64,000 bases of DNA, taken from positions 992,001 through 1,056,000 of the forward strand of contig CBDFJL010000003.1 of the NCBI GenBank assembly GCA_965248495.1, in the 5' to 3' direction. Positions 1 to 7,837 of this stretch are shown piece by piece. A program made the translations under genes and the position numbers. Origin of the DNA: CAUYXS01 sp965248495 (GTDB lineage Bacteria > Chloroflexota > Dehalococcoidia > Lucifugimonadales > Australimonadaceae). The stretch's first letter is position 1; each line of letters begins with the position of its first letter. The notes under the pieces are model-generated. The model made no database searches and was not told the origin of the DNA. It was given only the letters and a program-made list of their open reading frames with translations.

Positions 1-154
1 GGGCCATGTGATCAAGGTTCCTGGGGTCGCGCGGGTGCGTGCGCCGTGGTCTCCCTCGGCTACCCGATTGGGTTCGCACCGACGCCGCCATTCTATCGGC
101 GCCCCAATCGGCCCACAACAACAGAGGGTGTTGCATATTTCTTGATGGCAGAGG

Positions 155-712
155 CTAGAGGCCCGGGCAGTTCAGGGGAATGTCGTCGGTTCCCAAATAC
201 CATTCCTTGTCTACGAAAACCCAGGCTTGGGGTACTTTGCCAAGTGACTCGGTGTCCCCCACGACTTCACCCAGCCGAATCTCGAAGTGCACGCTCCCTG
301 TAGCGCGCACGCTCCCTGTAGCCTGCATGCTCCCTGTAACGTGTGCGACGCTCACGCTGAAGACACCGAGTTCAAAAGGACCATCAGCGAGCGCCCTAAG
401 TTCTTCCCAGATTCTGCGTAACTCGGAGACGTAGGGAGACGAAGGGCAAACTTTGCGGAAGCGGGGGGTTTCGAACTGGTAGACACCAGCCCCATCCTCG
501 TTAGTGAAAACGGACTCGTAGGCTTCAGCCCGAGCGCGCAAGGAAGCCTCGGTTGGCAAGGCGGACTCGTACGCTTCCCGAGCGCGCACGAAAGACTCGG
601 TTGGTTCTTCGTTGCCTCCTCCTCCACACGCGGCGAGAACGACAAGTAGGACTACCGCCACCCAGAGGCCATAGCCTCGACTGATGTTTGCGCCATTCTT
701 CGCGACGGGCAT
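155..712 (-). CDS. Repeat-containing lipoprotein, unknown function
   Basis: A 185-residue secreted protein. The N-terminus has a short basic stretch, a hydrophobic core and a lipobox ending LAAC at about residue 29, followed by a Gly run, so it should be lipidated and anchored outside the membrane. Residues about 37-70 contain two similar copies of a PTE...RAREAYES-type segment, and residues about 130-148 carry three ATGSxx units that match the 18-bp DNA repeat at 290-343. I recognise no catalytic motif or family. A GGAG lies about 9 nt before the ATG. No partner gene is evident; the next gene on this strand (938-1150) lies upstream, about 225 nt away. The coding call is fairly secure from the signal sequence; the function is unknown. 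Confidence 0.7.
   Translation of the reverse strand: MPVAKNGANISRGYGLWVAVVLLVVLAACGGGGNEEPTESFVRAREAYESALPTEASLRARAEAYESVFTNEDGAGVYQFETPRFRKVCPSSPYVSELRRIWEELRALADGPFELGVFSVSVAHVTGSMQATGSVRATGSVHFEIRLGEVVGDTESLGKVPQAWVFVDKEWYLGTDDIPLNCPGL
290..343 (-). repeat. Three tandem 18-bp repeats inside the lipoprotein gene
   Basis: Three adjacent copies of an 18-bp unit built around CTCCCTGTA on the plus strand. They encode the six-residue units ATGSMQ, ATGSVR and ATGSVH. The copies differ at a few positions and keep the frame, as expected for a coding repeat that expands or contracts by slippage. Confidence 0.8.
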
Positions 713-937
713 CTCACCACTCCGACGGCTGGTGAACCTTACTCGGGGGGTTGTGTTGCGTCACTGTTCGTACGCAGGGGTCTCGACAGCATGAGAATTC
801 TCAGGGCTGGCCCTTGGTACGCGAAAACGCCCGCGCGGCCCTCCGGATCTCCTCCGCGCCATGATGGGGCAACGTTGGAGGCAGGGGGTGAGAGCCGCGC
901 GGGCGAGGGTTTAAAGCGAGTTTGGGTCGAAAGGCCG

Positions 938-1150
938 CTAGCCGGCGTGGACCGCCAGGATGTCGGTGATGATGGTCGTTGTGCCGGTGCCGCCGGCGAC
1001 CGGGATCTGGTCGAAGTCGAACAGCACGACGCTGGCCGGGTCGTCCCCCAAGAGGCTGGAAGCGATGACGCTGGTGACGGCGTCGGTCAGGTGCGACTCC
1101 TGCAGACCCATGACCGCGGAGACCGTGTCGTATATGTGTTCTCTGTTCAT
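938..1150 (-). CDS. Small hypothetical protein (70 aa)
   Basis: A 70-residue protein with no family I recognise. It has an amphipathic N-terminal half and a Gly/Thr-rich segment near residues 53-60. GGGAGG sits about 5 nt before the ATG, which supports a real start. It begins 20 nt after the stop of the fibronectin-III gene on the same strand, so the two probably form one transcript and may act together outside or at the membrane, although this protein has no obvious signal peptide. The acidic GDDPASVVLFDFDQ segment is its most distinctive part. Confidence 0.55.
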   Translation of the reverse strand: MNREHIYDTVSAVMGLQESHLTDAVTSVIASSLLGDDPASVVLFDFDQIPVAGGTGTTTIITDILAVHAG

Positions 1151-1170
1151 GATGCCTCCCTTGGCCGCGA

Positions 1171-1779
1171 CTACTGCTGCGGCGTTGCCGATGCTTCGTT
1201 TGAGTACGCCGACTCGTTGCCGGCGGTGTTGGCGACTGTCACGACGTAGAAGTACGTCGTGCCGTTGATCAGGCTGAGGTCCGCGTACTGTGGGGTCGTG
1301 ATGCCGGCGACCAGCCCGTAGGGGCCACCCGTGGTCGTCGCGCGGTAGACGTTGTAGAGGAGCACGTCGGTCGTCGTGACCTCGCTCCAGACGAGGCTCA
1401 CCAGCCCGTCCGCGGGGGCCGCGATGAGGCCGGTCGGGGCGGCGGGGGCCACCGTGACGTTTGCCAGTTCGTTCTCCAGCTCGGTGGCGAGGCCATCGAA
1501 CTCGCCCGCCAAGACGGAGGCGTAGGCCGTAACTTCGGCGCTGCGGGCCTCGGCTCGCGCATAGTCAGGGTCGTCAATGAAGGTCATGAGCTCGTTGACG
1601 AGCGCTGTGTACATGTTTCCGAACTGGTCAGCCGTTTCCTGAACAGCCTCGCGGCCGAAGGGCGTGTTCTTGTCGATCTGCTGGGAGGGTGTCGTGTCGG
1701 CAAGCGGGAAGCCGCCCATGGCGCTGGAGAGTGCGCCGAGGACGAGCATCACGAGGCTCAAAACTGCCGCTGCTTGCAC
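1171..1779 (-). CDS. Secreted fibronectin type III domain protein
   Basis: A 202-residue protein. Residues 1-25 form a signal-like hydrophobic helix. Residues about 30-105 are helical and acidic. Residues about 112-200 are a fibronectin type III domain, with the typical PxxPTGL opening, a central YNVYR strand and the GTTYFYVVTVANTAGNESAYSN signature region near the end. FnIII domains are non-catalytic and bind proteins or glycans, so a role in surface adhesion or in an extracellular complex is inferred. It is the first gene of a likely pair with the 70-residue gene downstream. A palindrome at 1886-1902 lies about 110 nt upstream and could be a regulator site. Confidence 0.75.
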   Translation of the reverse strand: MQAAAVLSLVMLVLGALSSAMGGFPLADTTPSQQIDKNTPFGREAVQETADQFGNMYTALVNELMTFIDDPDYARAEARSAEVTAYASVLAGEFDGLATELENELANVTVAPAAPTGLIAAPADGLVSLVWSEVTTTDVLLYNVYRATTTGGPYGLVAGITTPQYADLSLINGTTYFYVVTVANTAGNESAYSNEASATPQQ

Positions 1780-1885
1780 GCGCCTAACCCCTTATCGGTC
1801 ACCGGGGTCCGGCGTTCTGGCAGGGCGGCCGGCCCTCGGTGCGGGTTATCCCTCAATCGCGCCTAGGTGCTTACACCCAGGACAC

Positions 1886-1902
1886 GTAGGGGAAATCCCT
1901 AC
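1886..1902. promoter_or_regulatory. Palindromic site upstream of the FnIII gene
   Basis: GTAGGG and CCCTAC arms flank a 5-nt centre, GAAAT. The site lies in the 292-nt gene-free stretch 1780-2071 between the FnIII gene and the alpha/beta hydrolase, both on the minus strand. Its size resembles a site for a dimeric LuxR/NarL-type regulator. I see no clear -35/-10 pair or other feature in this gap. Confidence 0.4.
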
Positions 1903-2071
1903 CGATGAGGGGAGTATCTGCGGGGGTCAGGAGGCCGCCACCCTCCAAGCGAGTGAAAAACGGGCTAGCCCGAACGGGTGATACTTTTGGACGGCACGTG
2001 CGAAGGGTACCGGGACCCGCGGGGGTCGGACTTTCGTACGGGTGACAGATGCCGCGATGCGGCTCTAGGGG

Positions 2072-2896
2072 CTAGGCGCCTGGGGTGTCGATGAAGGGTC
2101 CGAGGGCGGCGAGGAACCCGGCTGGGTTCTCCCCGTAGCACCAGTGGCCGCCACCCGGAACCTCGACCAGGGCGCAGCGATGGATGGCCTCGGCCATGCG
2201 CTCGGCGACGTCACGTCTCAGCAGAGGACTGTCGGCGCCTCGAATGATGAGGGTCGGGACGCCGATACGCGGGAGTACGTCCCAGGCTTCCGGGCGCTCG
2301 TACTCGACGATCACTTGGCGGTCCCGCTTCCACGTCAGCCGCCCGTCGGGCAGCGGCCTCGTCATCGCGCGCGCCTGGTGTTCGAGCAGCGCCTCGTCGG
2401 TGCGCGGCTCGCGCAGGCGCAGGCGGTCCGTGACGCTGGCAACGTCGTCCCACTCGTCGCTTTCAGCCCGATACCGGTCGAACATGCCGGCTGAGCCTGG
2501 GTTCTGCTGGTCGGGGTCCATGTCTACGATCACGAGGCGAGCCACACGCTCGGGGTGGTCGGCAACGTGGGCGAAGGCGTACTTGCCGCCGGCCGAGTGA
2601 CCGACCAAAGAGATGCCGCGCAGGTCGAGCGCATCAAGGACATCGCCGACCTCGCCGACGTAGTCTTCGAAGTGGTAGTGACCAGGCGTCCGCTCGCTGT
2701 CACCGTGCCCCCGGCTGTCCAGGGCGTAGACGTGATGACGCCGGCTCAGCGCCGAAGCGATGTGGTCCCAGTTTCCCGTGCAATCCTGAAGGCCATGGAG
2801 CAGCATCACCGGCGATCCCTCACCGCCCCAGTCGACGTAGTGGAGGCGAGCGCCACGCGCCGTCACGAAGTGGCTGGTGGGCCCGGCGCCCGTCAT
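2072..2896 (-). CDS. Alpha/beta-fold hydrolase
   Basis: A 274-residue cytoplasmic alpha/beta hydrolase. The oxyanion HG (LLHGLQD) is near residue 33. The nucleophile elbow is SLVGHSAGGKYA, near residue 97, with Ser in GHSAG. An acid position is expected in the VPTLIIRGADSPL segment near residue 220, and the catalytic His lies in GGGHWCYGENP near residue 250. Length and motif order fit esterases and C-C hydrolases of the family. The substrate cannot be read from sequence. Its ATG overlaps the stop of the upstream M20 amidohydrolase by 4 nt (ATGA), so the two are translationally coupled and may act in the same catabolic route. Confidence 0.88.
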   Translation of the reverse strand: MTGAGPTSHFVTARGARLHYVDWGGEGSPVMLLHGLQDCTGNWDHIASALSRRHHVYALDSRGHGDSERTPGHYHFEDYVGEVGDVLDALDLRGISLVGHSAGGKYAFAHVADHPERVARLVIVDMDPDQQNPGSAGMFDRYRAESDEWDDVASVTDRLRLREPRTDEALLEHQARAMTRPLPDGRLTWKRDRQVIVEYERPEAWDVLPRIGVPTLIIRGADSPLLRRDVAERMAEAIHRCALVEVPGGGHWCYGENPAGFLAALGPFIDTPGA

Positions 2897-4158
2897 GAGC
2901 CGCGCACCATCTCATCCAGACGTAACAGCGCTTGGCCGAGCACCCTCGTGCCCGCGACGATGTCGTTGATGTCGGCCCACTCCTCGGGGCAATGGCTCCG
3001 TCCGTCCTTGCATCGGATGAACACCATGCCGGCAGGGGCGACGGGAGCCAGGCGCGCTGCGTCGTGGGACGCTCGGCTCGGCAGGTACCGGTATGGCATC
3101 GCAAGGTCGTCGCAGGCCTGGGCCACCACTGCGCGCATGTGCTCTGGCAGCGGCACCGGCAGTTCCGTGTGCTGCCAGTCGAAGGTGGCGTCGAGCTTGC
3201 GGCGCTCGGCGATGCCGTGGATCTCCGCCTCGATCTCGCGTCGGGCGACAGCCAGGGCCTCGGCCTCGGTGCTGCGGACCTCGACGGATAGGTCGACGCG
3301 GCCGGGGATCACGTTAACCATGTTGGGGCTGACGCGGAGCCAGCCGACCGTGCCGACACCCTCCTCCACCATGCCCGGCGCGCTAGCGATGCGCTCGACG
3401 GCCAGGACCAGCTCAGCGGCCCCCGCCAGGGCATCGCGCCGGTCGGCCATGGCCGTCGCGCCCGCGTGGTCGGCGGTGCCGGTCAGGGCCACGAGGGCCC
3501 GGCAAGGCGCCGCGATGGTCGTTACCACGCCGACGGCCAGGCCTTCGCGCTCCAGGACCGAGCCCTGCTCGATGTGCAATTCGAGGTAGCCGGCGATGTC
3601 GCCCAGCTTGCGCCTCGCGGTCTCGACCTGCTTCGCGTTGCCGCCCAGGGCGTCGATGGCGTCCGCCAGTGGCTGACCCAAGTGCGTCTCGGTGGCCGCG
3701 ACGTGGGCGGCGGTAACGTCGCCGGCCATGATGCGGCTGCCCAGGGGGCTGAGGTTGACGACGGTCGGCTCCTCGCACACGAAGTCGACGACCTCCAGGG
3801 GGAGCGATAGCTCGGTCCCTGACTCCTTGAGAGCCCTGGCCACTTCGAGGGCGCCCATCACCCCGACGATACCGTCGAACCGGCCGCCGGCCTCGACCGT
3901 GTCGGTATGCGAACCCAGCATGAGGACGCGGTCCCCGGCGCCGCCCCGCCGGCCAATGAGGTTGCCGGCCGCGTCGGTACGAACGTCGAGCCCGGCGTCG
4001 ATGAATCGCTCGGTGAGCCATCGACGCGCCTCGGTGTAGCGCGGCGTAAATGCGCGGCGCGTGTAGGGGAGGTCGGGATCGGTGAACCTGGCGATGGCCT
4101 CGAGGTCGGCTCGCAGCCGGTCACGGCGCACTTCGAGATCGGGAAGTCCGGGGGCCAT
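2893..4158 (-). CDS. M20-family Zn-dependent amidohydrolase (carbamoyl-amino acid or allantoate type)
   Basis: A 421-residue enzyme of the N-carbamoyl-L-amino acid hydrolase/allantoate amidohydrolase group. The metal and catalytic residues are visible: GSHTDTVEAGG near residue 83, the Glu pair in FVCEEPT near residue 129, ELHIEQG near 193 and DHAGATAM near 232, where the dimerisation domain begins. The members of this group hydrolyse amide bonds of ureido or carbamoyl compounds in purine or pyrimidine salvage; the exact substrate is undetermined. GAGGAG is 8 nt before the ATG. It is the first gene of a two-gene unit with the alpha/beta hydrolase (ATGA overlap). Confidence 0.88.
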   Translation of the reverse strand: MAPGLPDLEVRRDRLRADLEAIARFTDPDLPYTRRAFTPRYTEARRWLTERFIDAGLDVRTDAAGNLIGRRGGAGDRVLMLGSHTDTVEAGGRFDGIVGVMGALEVARALKESGTELSLPLEVVDFVCEEPTVVNLSPLGSRIMAGDVTAAHVAATETHLGQPLADAIDALGGNAKQVETARRKLGDIAGYLELHIEQGSVLEREGLAVGVVTTIAAPCRALVALTGTADHAGATAMADRRDALAGAAELVLAVERIASAPGMVEEGVGTVGWLRVSPNMVNVIPGRVDLSVEVRSTEAEALAVARREIEAEIHGIAERRKLDATFDWQHTELPVPLPEHMRAVVAQACDDLAMPYRYLPSRASHDAARLAPVAPAGMVFIRCKDGRSHCPEEWADINDIVAGTRVLGQALLRLDEMVRGS

Positions 4159-4255
4159 GCGGTCGCTCCTCGGGGAATGCGCGGTAGGCTATCATGGGGA
4201 GCCCGAGGCGTGCTCACGGCTTTGCCGGGCGCGCCTTCGCTGTGTCTTACAGGCT

Positions 4256-5164
4256 ATGGACTGGATCGCACTCGCACTCATATCCTCGGCCGGCTTCGCC
4301 CTTGTCTCCGCCCTCGACAAGCGGCTGCTGACGCGTTACTTCCGCAACGTCCGCGGCTTCAACATGGCCGTCGGCTTCCTCCAGGCGGCGGTCGCCATCG
4401 TTGTCGTTGCCTTTGCGTGGCCGCTGACCGACGGGGGCGACGGTCGCAGCGTGGCCATGGCAATCGGCTCCGGGGTCCTCTGGTCGATCAGCCTGTCGTT
4501 GTACTTCTTCGCGCTGAGCCGGGTCGACGTGTCGCAGGCGACACCCATCTGGCTGACCTCCCCGATCTTCGCGGCGTTTCTGGCCGTTCTGTTTCTGGGG
4601 GACGACATATCGGTCGCGCAGTGGGCGGCGATCGTTGTCGTGGTGGCTGGTGCGGCGCTGGTGTCCTACAACCCGGCACCCGGCAGGCGCAGGTTTGTCC
4701 CGGCGTCCATTGTGGCGGCGCTGATGGTGGCCAGCGCAGTGCAGGCGGGAGCGTTCGTGGTCAACAAGGAGGCGAGCGACGGCCTGAGCATCTGGCTGAA
4801 CGGCGGGCTCCGGGGGCTCGGCTTCGGAGCCGGCATGGTGCTGTTCAACCTATCGGTGTCGGGGCTCCGCAGCGCTCGGGAAAGCCTTCGTGATGCAGCG
4901 GGCACGCGCCTGCTGATCTTCACGGAGGGCATCATGGCGCAGCTGTCGAGCCTGGCCCTCGTCGCCTCCATCACCCTTGGCCCGGTGGCGCTGGTGGCCG
5001 CCGTGACGTCATCGCGTCCGCTGTTCCTGCTCGGGATCAGCACGCTGCTCAGCAGCCGTCTCTTCGGGCTGCTGAACGAGCCGCTCGACCGCAATACGCT
5101 GGCCCTTAAGGGCGCTTCGACCGTGATGATCGTCGCTGGGACGACGGCCCTGGCTGTCGTCTAG
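4256..5164 (+). CDS. EamA/DMT-family transporter
   Basis: A 302-residue membrane protein with about ten hydrophobic segments in two EamA halves (about residues 2-140 and 155-300). This is the standard drug/metabolite transporter architecture. It starts MDWIALALISS directly in the first helix; a longer frame upstream is arginine-rich and lies antisense to the M20 gene, so the ATG at 4256 is preferred. The ribosome site is weak. The substrate is unknown. Its TAG overlaps the thiS stop on the other strand within a CTAG tetranucleotide, so the two genes converge with no intergenic DNA. Confidence 0.85.
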   Translation: MDWIALALISSAGFALVSALDKRLLTRYFRNVRGFNMAVGFLQAAVAIVVVAFAWPLTDGGDGRSVAMAIGSGVLWSISLSLYFFALSRVDVSQATPIWLTSPIFAAFLAVLFLGDDISVAQWAAIVVVVAGAALVSYNPAPGRRRFVPASIVAALMVASAVQAGAFVVNKEASDGLSIWLNGGLRGLGFGAGMVLFNLSVSGLRSARESLRDAAGTRLLIFTEGIMAQLSSLALVASITLGPVALVAAVTSSRPLFLLGISTLLSSRLFGLLNEPLDRNTLALKGASTVMIVAGTTALAVV

Positions 5165-5364
5165 CCGCCACCGACGGGGCGCACGATCTCGACGCGGTCG
5201 CCCTGCCCAAGCGTAACGGCCTCGAAATTGTCCCGCTCGACCACGTCACCGTTACGGGCCACGGCAATGTAGCGGCTGTCGAAACCGAGAGACGTGAGGT
5301 AGGCGGCCACGGTAGTGGGCCCGGCCAACTCGCGCTCCTGGCCGTTGATGACCAGCGTGATCAT
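5161..5364 (-). CDS. thiS: ThiS, sulfur carrier protein of thiamine biosynthesis
   Basis: A 67-residue ubiquitin-like protein ending in the diagnostic Gly-Gly pair (RPVGGG). The C-terminal glycine is adenylated and then carries sulfur as a thiocarboxylate to ThiG for thiazole formation. It starts MITLVINGQ, the usual ThiS beginning, and the conserved NGDVV and GDRVEIV segments are present. Its ATG overlaps the thiE stop by 4 nt. It is the last gene of the thiG-thiE-thiS unit, so its expression should follow the TPP riboswitch at the operon start. Confidence 0.93.
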   Translation of the reverse strand: MITLVINGQERELAGPTTVAAYLTSLGFDSRYIAVARNGDVVERDNFEAVTLGQGDRVEIVRPVGGG

Positions 5365-6017
5365 CGCAGCGCCTCCGCGGCACGCCGGGCCCACGCAACC
5401 TCGATTGCCTCACACAGCGCCCGCGCGGCCGCACGCGGGTCAGGCGCAGCCAGCACGCCGCGGATGACCGCGACGCCGGCGGCGCCGGCCGCGATGACGG
5501 AGCCCGCATTCGCCGCATTGATACCGCCGACGCCGATCACCGGGATGTTGACGGCTGTCGCTGTCGACTCGATCAGGCCCAGCCCCGCACCAGGCTCACC
5601 GGGGTGCGACTCCGTCGCGAAGACGGAGCCGACCTGCACGTAGTCCGCGCCCGCCCGTGCAGCTGCAATGGTCCCCCCGATGTCGTGCGTCGAGCGCCCG
5701 ACGAGCAGCGCCTTCGCCTCCCGCCGCGCATTGGTGGCATCCATTGCCTGCTCGGGTAGGTGGACGCCGTCGGCTTGGACAGCCAGCGCCACCGCGACGC
5801 TGCTGTTGACGATGAGGAGCGCGCGGCCGGCGATAATGTCGCGAAGGCGCTGCGCTAACGAGGTCATCTCAGCGTCGGGTAGGTCCTTTTCTCGCACCTG
5901 GACGACGTTGATGCCACCCTCGATTGCGGCGTCGACGATGCGGACGAGCGCCTCGATTCCCCCGGCGACGTGCCGGTCCGTGACCAGGCATACGAAGGGT
6001 GACGGAAGCGTGGTCAT
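5361..6017 (-). CDS. thiE: ThiE, thiamine-phosphate synthase
   Basis: A 218-residue TIM-barrel enzyme that joins HMP pyrophosphate and thiazole phosphate to give thiamine phosphate. Family signatures are the VQVREKDL strand near residue 38, the VNSSVAVALAVQADGVHLP segment near 80, GRSTHD, the YVQVGSVFATESHPG phosphate-binding region and the GVGGINAANA loop near 172. The frame is open far upstream inside thiG, but the ATG at 6017 overlaps the thiG stop by 4 nt and gives the normal length. It lies between thiG and thiS. Confidence 0.93.
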   Translation of the reverse strand: MTTLPSPFVCLVTDRHVAGGIEALVRIVDAAIEGGINVVQVREKDLPDAEMTSLAQRLRDIIAGRALLIVNSSVAVALAVQADGVHLPEQAMDATNARREAKALLVGRSTHDIGGTIAAARAGADYVQVGSVFATESHPGEPGAGLGLIESTATAVNIPVIGVGGINAANAGSVIAAGAAGVAVIRGVLAAPDPRAAARALCEAIEVAWARRAAEALR

Positions 6018-6796
6018 GTCGACGAGATGACGCCTTCCAGCGGGCTGGAGGGCTGGGCGTACGCCTGCTTCCCGATGCGGCCGGCGAGGTAGGCCTTGCG
6101 TCCAGCCTCGACGCCCAAGCGGAACGCCTCGCCCATGAGGGCCGGGTCCTGCGCGCGGGCGATGGCGGTGTTCACCAGCACGGCGTCGGCGCCCATCTCC
6201 ATGGCCTGGGCGGCGTCCGACGGCACGGCGAGGCCCGCGTCGACGATGACCGGCACGGTCGCCTGCTCGATGATGATGCTGATCTCCTCGGCGGTGTGGA
6301 TGCCCTGGCCGGAGCCGATGGCCGAGCCCAGGGGCATGACGGCGGCGCAGCCCATCTCCTGGAGCCGCTTGGCGAGGACCGGGTCGGCCTGGATGTAGGG
6401 CAGGACGGTGAAACCGTCGTCGAGCAGCACCCGCGCCGCCTCGAGGGTTCCGACGGGGTCGGGTAGCAGGTACTTGAGGTCTGGAATGACCTCCAACTTG
6501 ATGAGCTCCGGCAAGCCGAGCGATCGAGCGAGCCGCGCCACCATCAGCGCCTCGTCGGCGGTCTGGCATCCAGCGGTGTTCGGCAGGACGGTGAAGCGCG
6601 CCGGGTCCAGGTAGTCGAGGATGCTCTTCTCGTTGGCGTTATCGAGGTTCAGACGACGGATCGCCACCGTCACCAGCTCGGCGCCGGAGGCCTCGAGCGA
6701 TGCGACCATCTGCTCCGGGCTGCGGTGCCGGCCGGTCCCGGCGATGAGGCGCGAGCCGAAGGTGTAGCCGCCGATTCGTAGAGACAGGTCTTGCAT
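6014..6796 (-). CDS. thiG: ThiG, thiazole synthase
   Basis: A 260-residue TIM-barrel enzyme that makes the thiazole phosphate of thiamine from deoxyxylulose phosphate, dehydroglycine and ThiS thiocarboxylate. The sequence shows SRLIAGTGRH at the start, the AIRRLNLDN region, the VLPNTAGCQTADEA segment, and DAGLAVPSDAAQAMEMGADAVLVNTAIA near the phosphate site. The Schiff-base Lys is expected in the IKLEVIPD strand. The ATG at 6796 has GGAG 7 nt upstream. A TTG at 6811 would fall in the U-run of the leader terminator and is unlikely. No thiO or thiF lies in the window. Confidence 0.93.
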   Translation of the reverse strand: MQDLSLRIGGYTFGSRLIAGTGRHRSPEQMVASLEASGAELVTVAIRRLNLDNANEKSILDYLDPARFTVLPNTAGCQTADEALMVARLARSLGLPELIKLEVIPDLKYLLPDPVGTLEAARVLLDDGFTVLPYIQADPVLAKRLQEMGCAAVMPLGSAIGSGQGIHTAEEISIIIEQATVPVIVDAGLAVPSDAAQAMEMGADAVLVNTAIARAQDPALMGEAFRLGVEAGRKAYLAGRIGKQAYAQPSSPLEGVISST

Positions 6797-6809
6797 GGGT
6801 CGCTCCGAC

Positions 6810-6840
6810 AAAAAACCACCGCCTCGCAGGGGACGGTGGT
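6810..6840 (-). terminator. TPP-riboswitch expression-platform terminator
   Basis: Read on the minus strand, ACCACCG and CGGTGGT form a 7-bp stem closed by a 12-nt loop, followed immediately by six U residues. It lies between the TPP aptamer and the thiG ribosome site. This is an intrinsic terminator that would form when TPP is bound, stopping thiG-thiE-thiS transcription. Confidence 0.85.
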
Positions 6841-6844
6841 CCGT

Positions 6845-6935
6845 GGTGGTCCCTGCGCTGGCATTACCCAGATCAGGTGCGCCGGTCGCCCCGAACGCGG
6901 GGCCTCTCAGCCGGGCTCACCCCAGCTCCCGTCCG
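6845..6935 (-). promoter_or_regulatory. TPP riboswitch (THI element)
   Basis: The minus strand carries the two conserved TPP aptamer blocks. CTGAGA is at 6910-6905, and the ACCTGATCTGGGTAATGCC block is at about 6878-6860, followed by the GCGCAGGGA end. A variable GC-rich arm joins them. The element sits just upstream of the terminator and thiG. It should sense thiamine pyrophosphate and switch the thi operon off by termination. Confidence 0.93.
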
Positions 6936-6973
6936 CGACCCAGCGTAGCACCGCCCCTACGGAGGGTCAAACG

Positions 6974-7729
6974 CTACCGAAACAGGTCCTTTTCGCGCTC
7001 GCGGATGAGCGGCGCGACGCCCGAGTCGCCGGCAGGGTAGGCGTATCCCCTAATGATTGCGGCGGGCGTGCGCGCCAGCTTGTGCGTGACCAGCTCGGAC
7101 GCCGCGGCCAGCTCGTCGGCGATGGCGATGGTCGTCGACATCAGCTCGCGCCCGTCGGAGTCGTGTTGCCCGCGATAGTCGAGCACCGCCTCCATGCCGG
7201 CGACGCCGACGGCGACGTTCTCCGCGCCCTCGCGCCATGGCCTGCCGAAGGTATCGCTGACGATGACGGCGATGTCAACGCCGCGCAGCTCCCGCACGCG
7301 CTGGCGTATCGCGCGGGAAGAGGCGTCGGCGTCCTCGGGCAGCAGCACGACGGTATGGGTCGAGCCGGAGTTTGAGGCGTCCACCCCCGAATTGGCACAC
7401 CGGAAACCGTGGCGCGTTTCGGTGATGAGCACGCCCGCCTCCATGCGGACGATGCGCACCGCCTCGCGCAGCGCCACCTCGACCACGCGCGCGTCCTTGT
7501 CCCACGCGTCGGCGTAGCGCTGGGCCAGCACCGAGGGGGTGACGGTACGCAGGTCGACGATGCGGCCCTCCGCCTTGGACACGACCTTCTGCGTCACGAC
7601 GAGCACGTCGCCGTCCGCAAGCGGCGTGCCCTGGCCCGCAGCCGCCGCGACGATGAGCGCACCGAGGTCGACGCCCGGCTGGACCTCGGGCAGGCCTTCG
7701 ACTCCGAGGAGCGTGACGGTGGATGGCAT
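6974..7729 (-). CDS. cofE: CofE, coenzyme F420-0:L-glutamate ligase
   Basis: A 251-residue GTP-dependent ligase that adds glutamates to coenzyme F420-0. Recognisable parts are the GDVLVVTQKVVSKAEGR segment near residue 42, ETRHGFRCANSGVDASN near 104 and VSDTFGRPWREGAENVAVGVAG near 158. The length matches the stand-alone archaeal and bacterial CofE, without the C-terminal FbiB reductase domain. It lies about 40 nt upstream of the TPP aptamer on the same strand. It implies that this organism makes F420, which fits the PPOX-family proteins elsewhere in the window. Confidence 0.92.
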   Translation of the reverse strand: MPSTVTLLGVEGLPEVQPGVDLGALIVAAAAGQGTPLADGDVLVVTQKVVSKAEGRIVDLRTVTPSVLAQRYADAWDKDARVVEVALREAVRIVRMEAGVLITETRHGFRCANSGVDASNSGSTHTVVLLPEDADASSRAIRQRVRELRGVDIAVIVSDTFGRPWREGAENVAVGVAGMEAVLDYRGQHDSDGRELMSTTIAIADELAAASELVTHKLARTPAAIIRGYAYPAGDSGVAPLIREREKDLFR

Positions 7730-7837
7730 AGTGCGATTCTCTACGCCACGGGCGCTTCTGTCAGCAAGGCAGGCTTCACGTGGGCCCGTGCTACACTCAG
7801 AACTCCACTATCACGTAGCAGGCGGAAGGCCGTACTC

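Noticed and set aside
1..154. tRNA-like T-loop string GGGTTCGCACC near 70
   Set aside because: No matching acceptor, D or anticodon arms could be folded around it. Nothing else is seen in this stretch.
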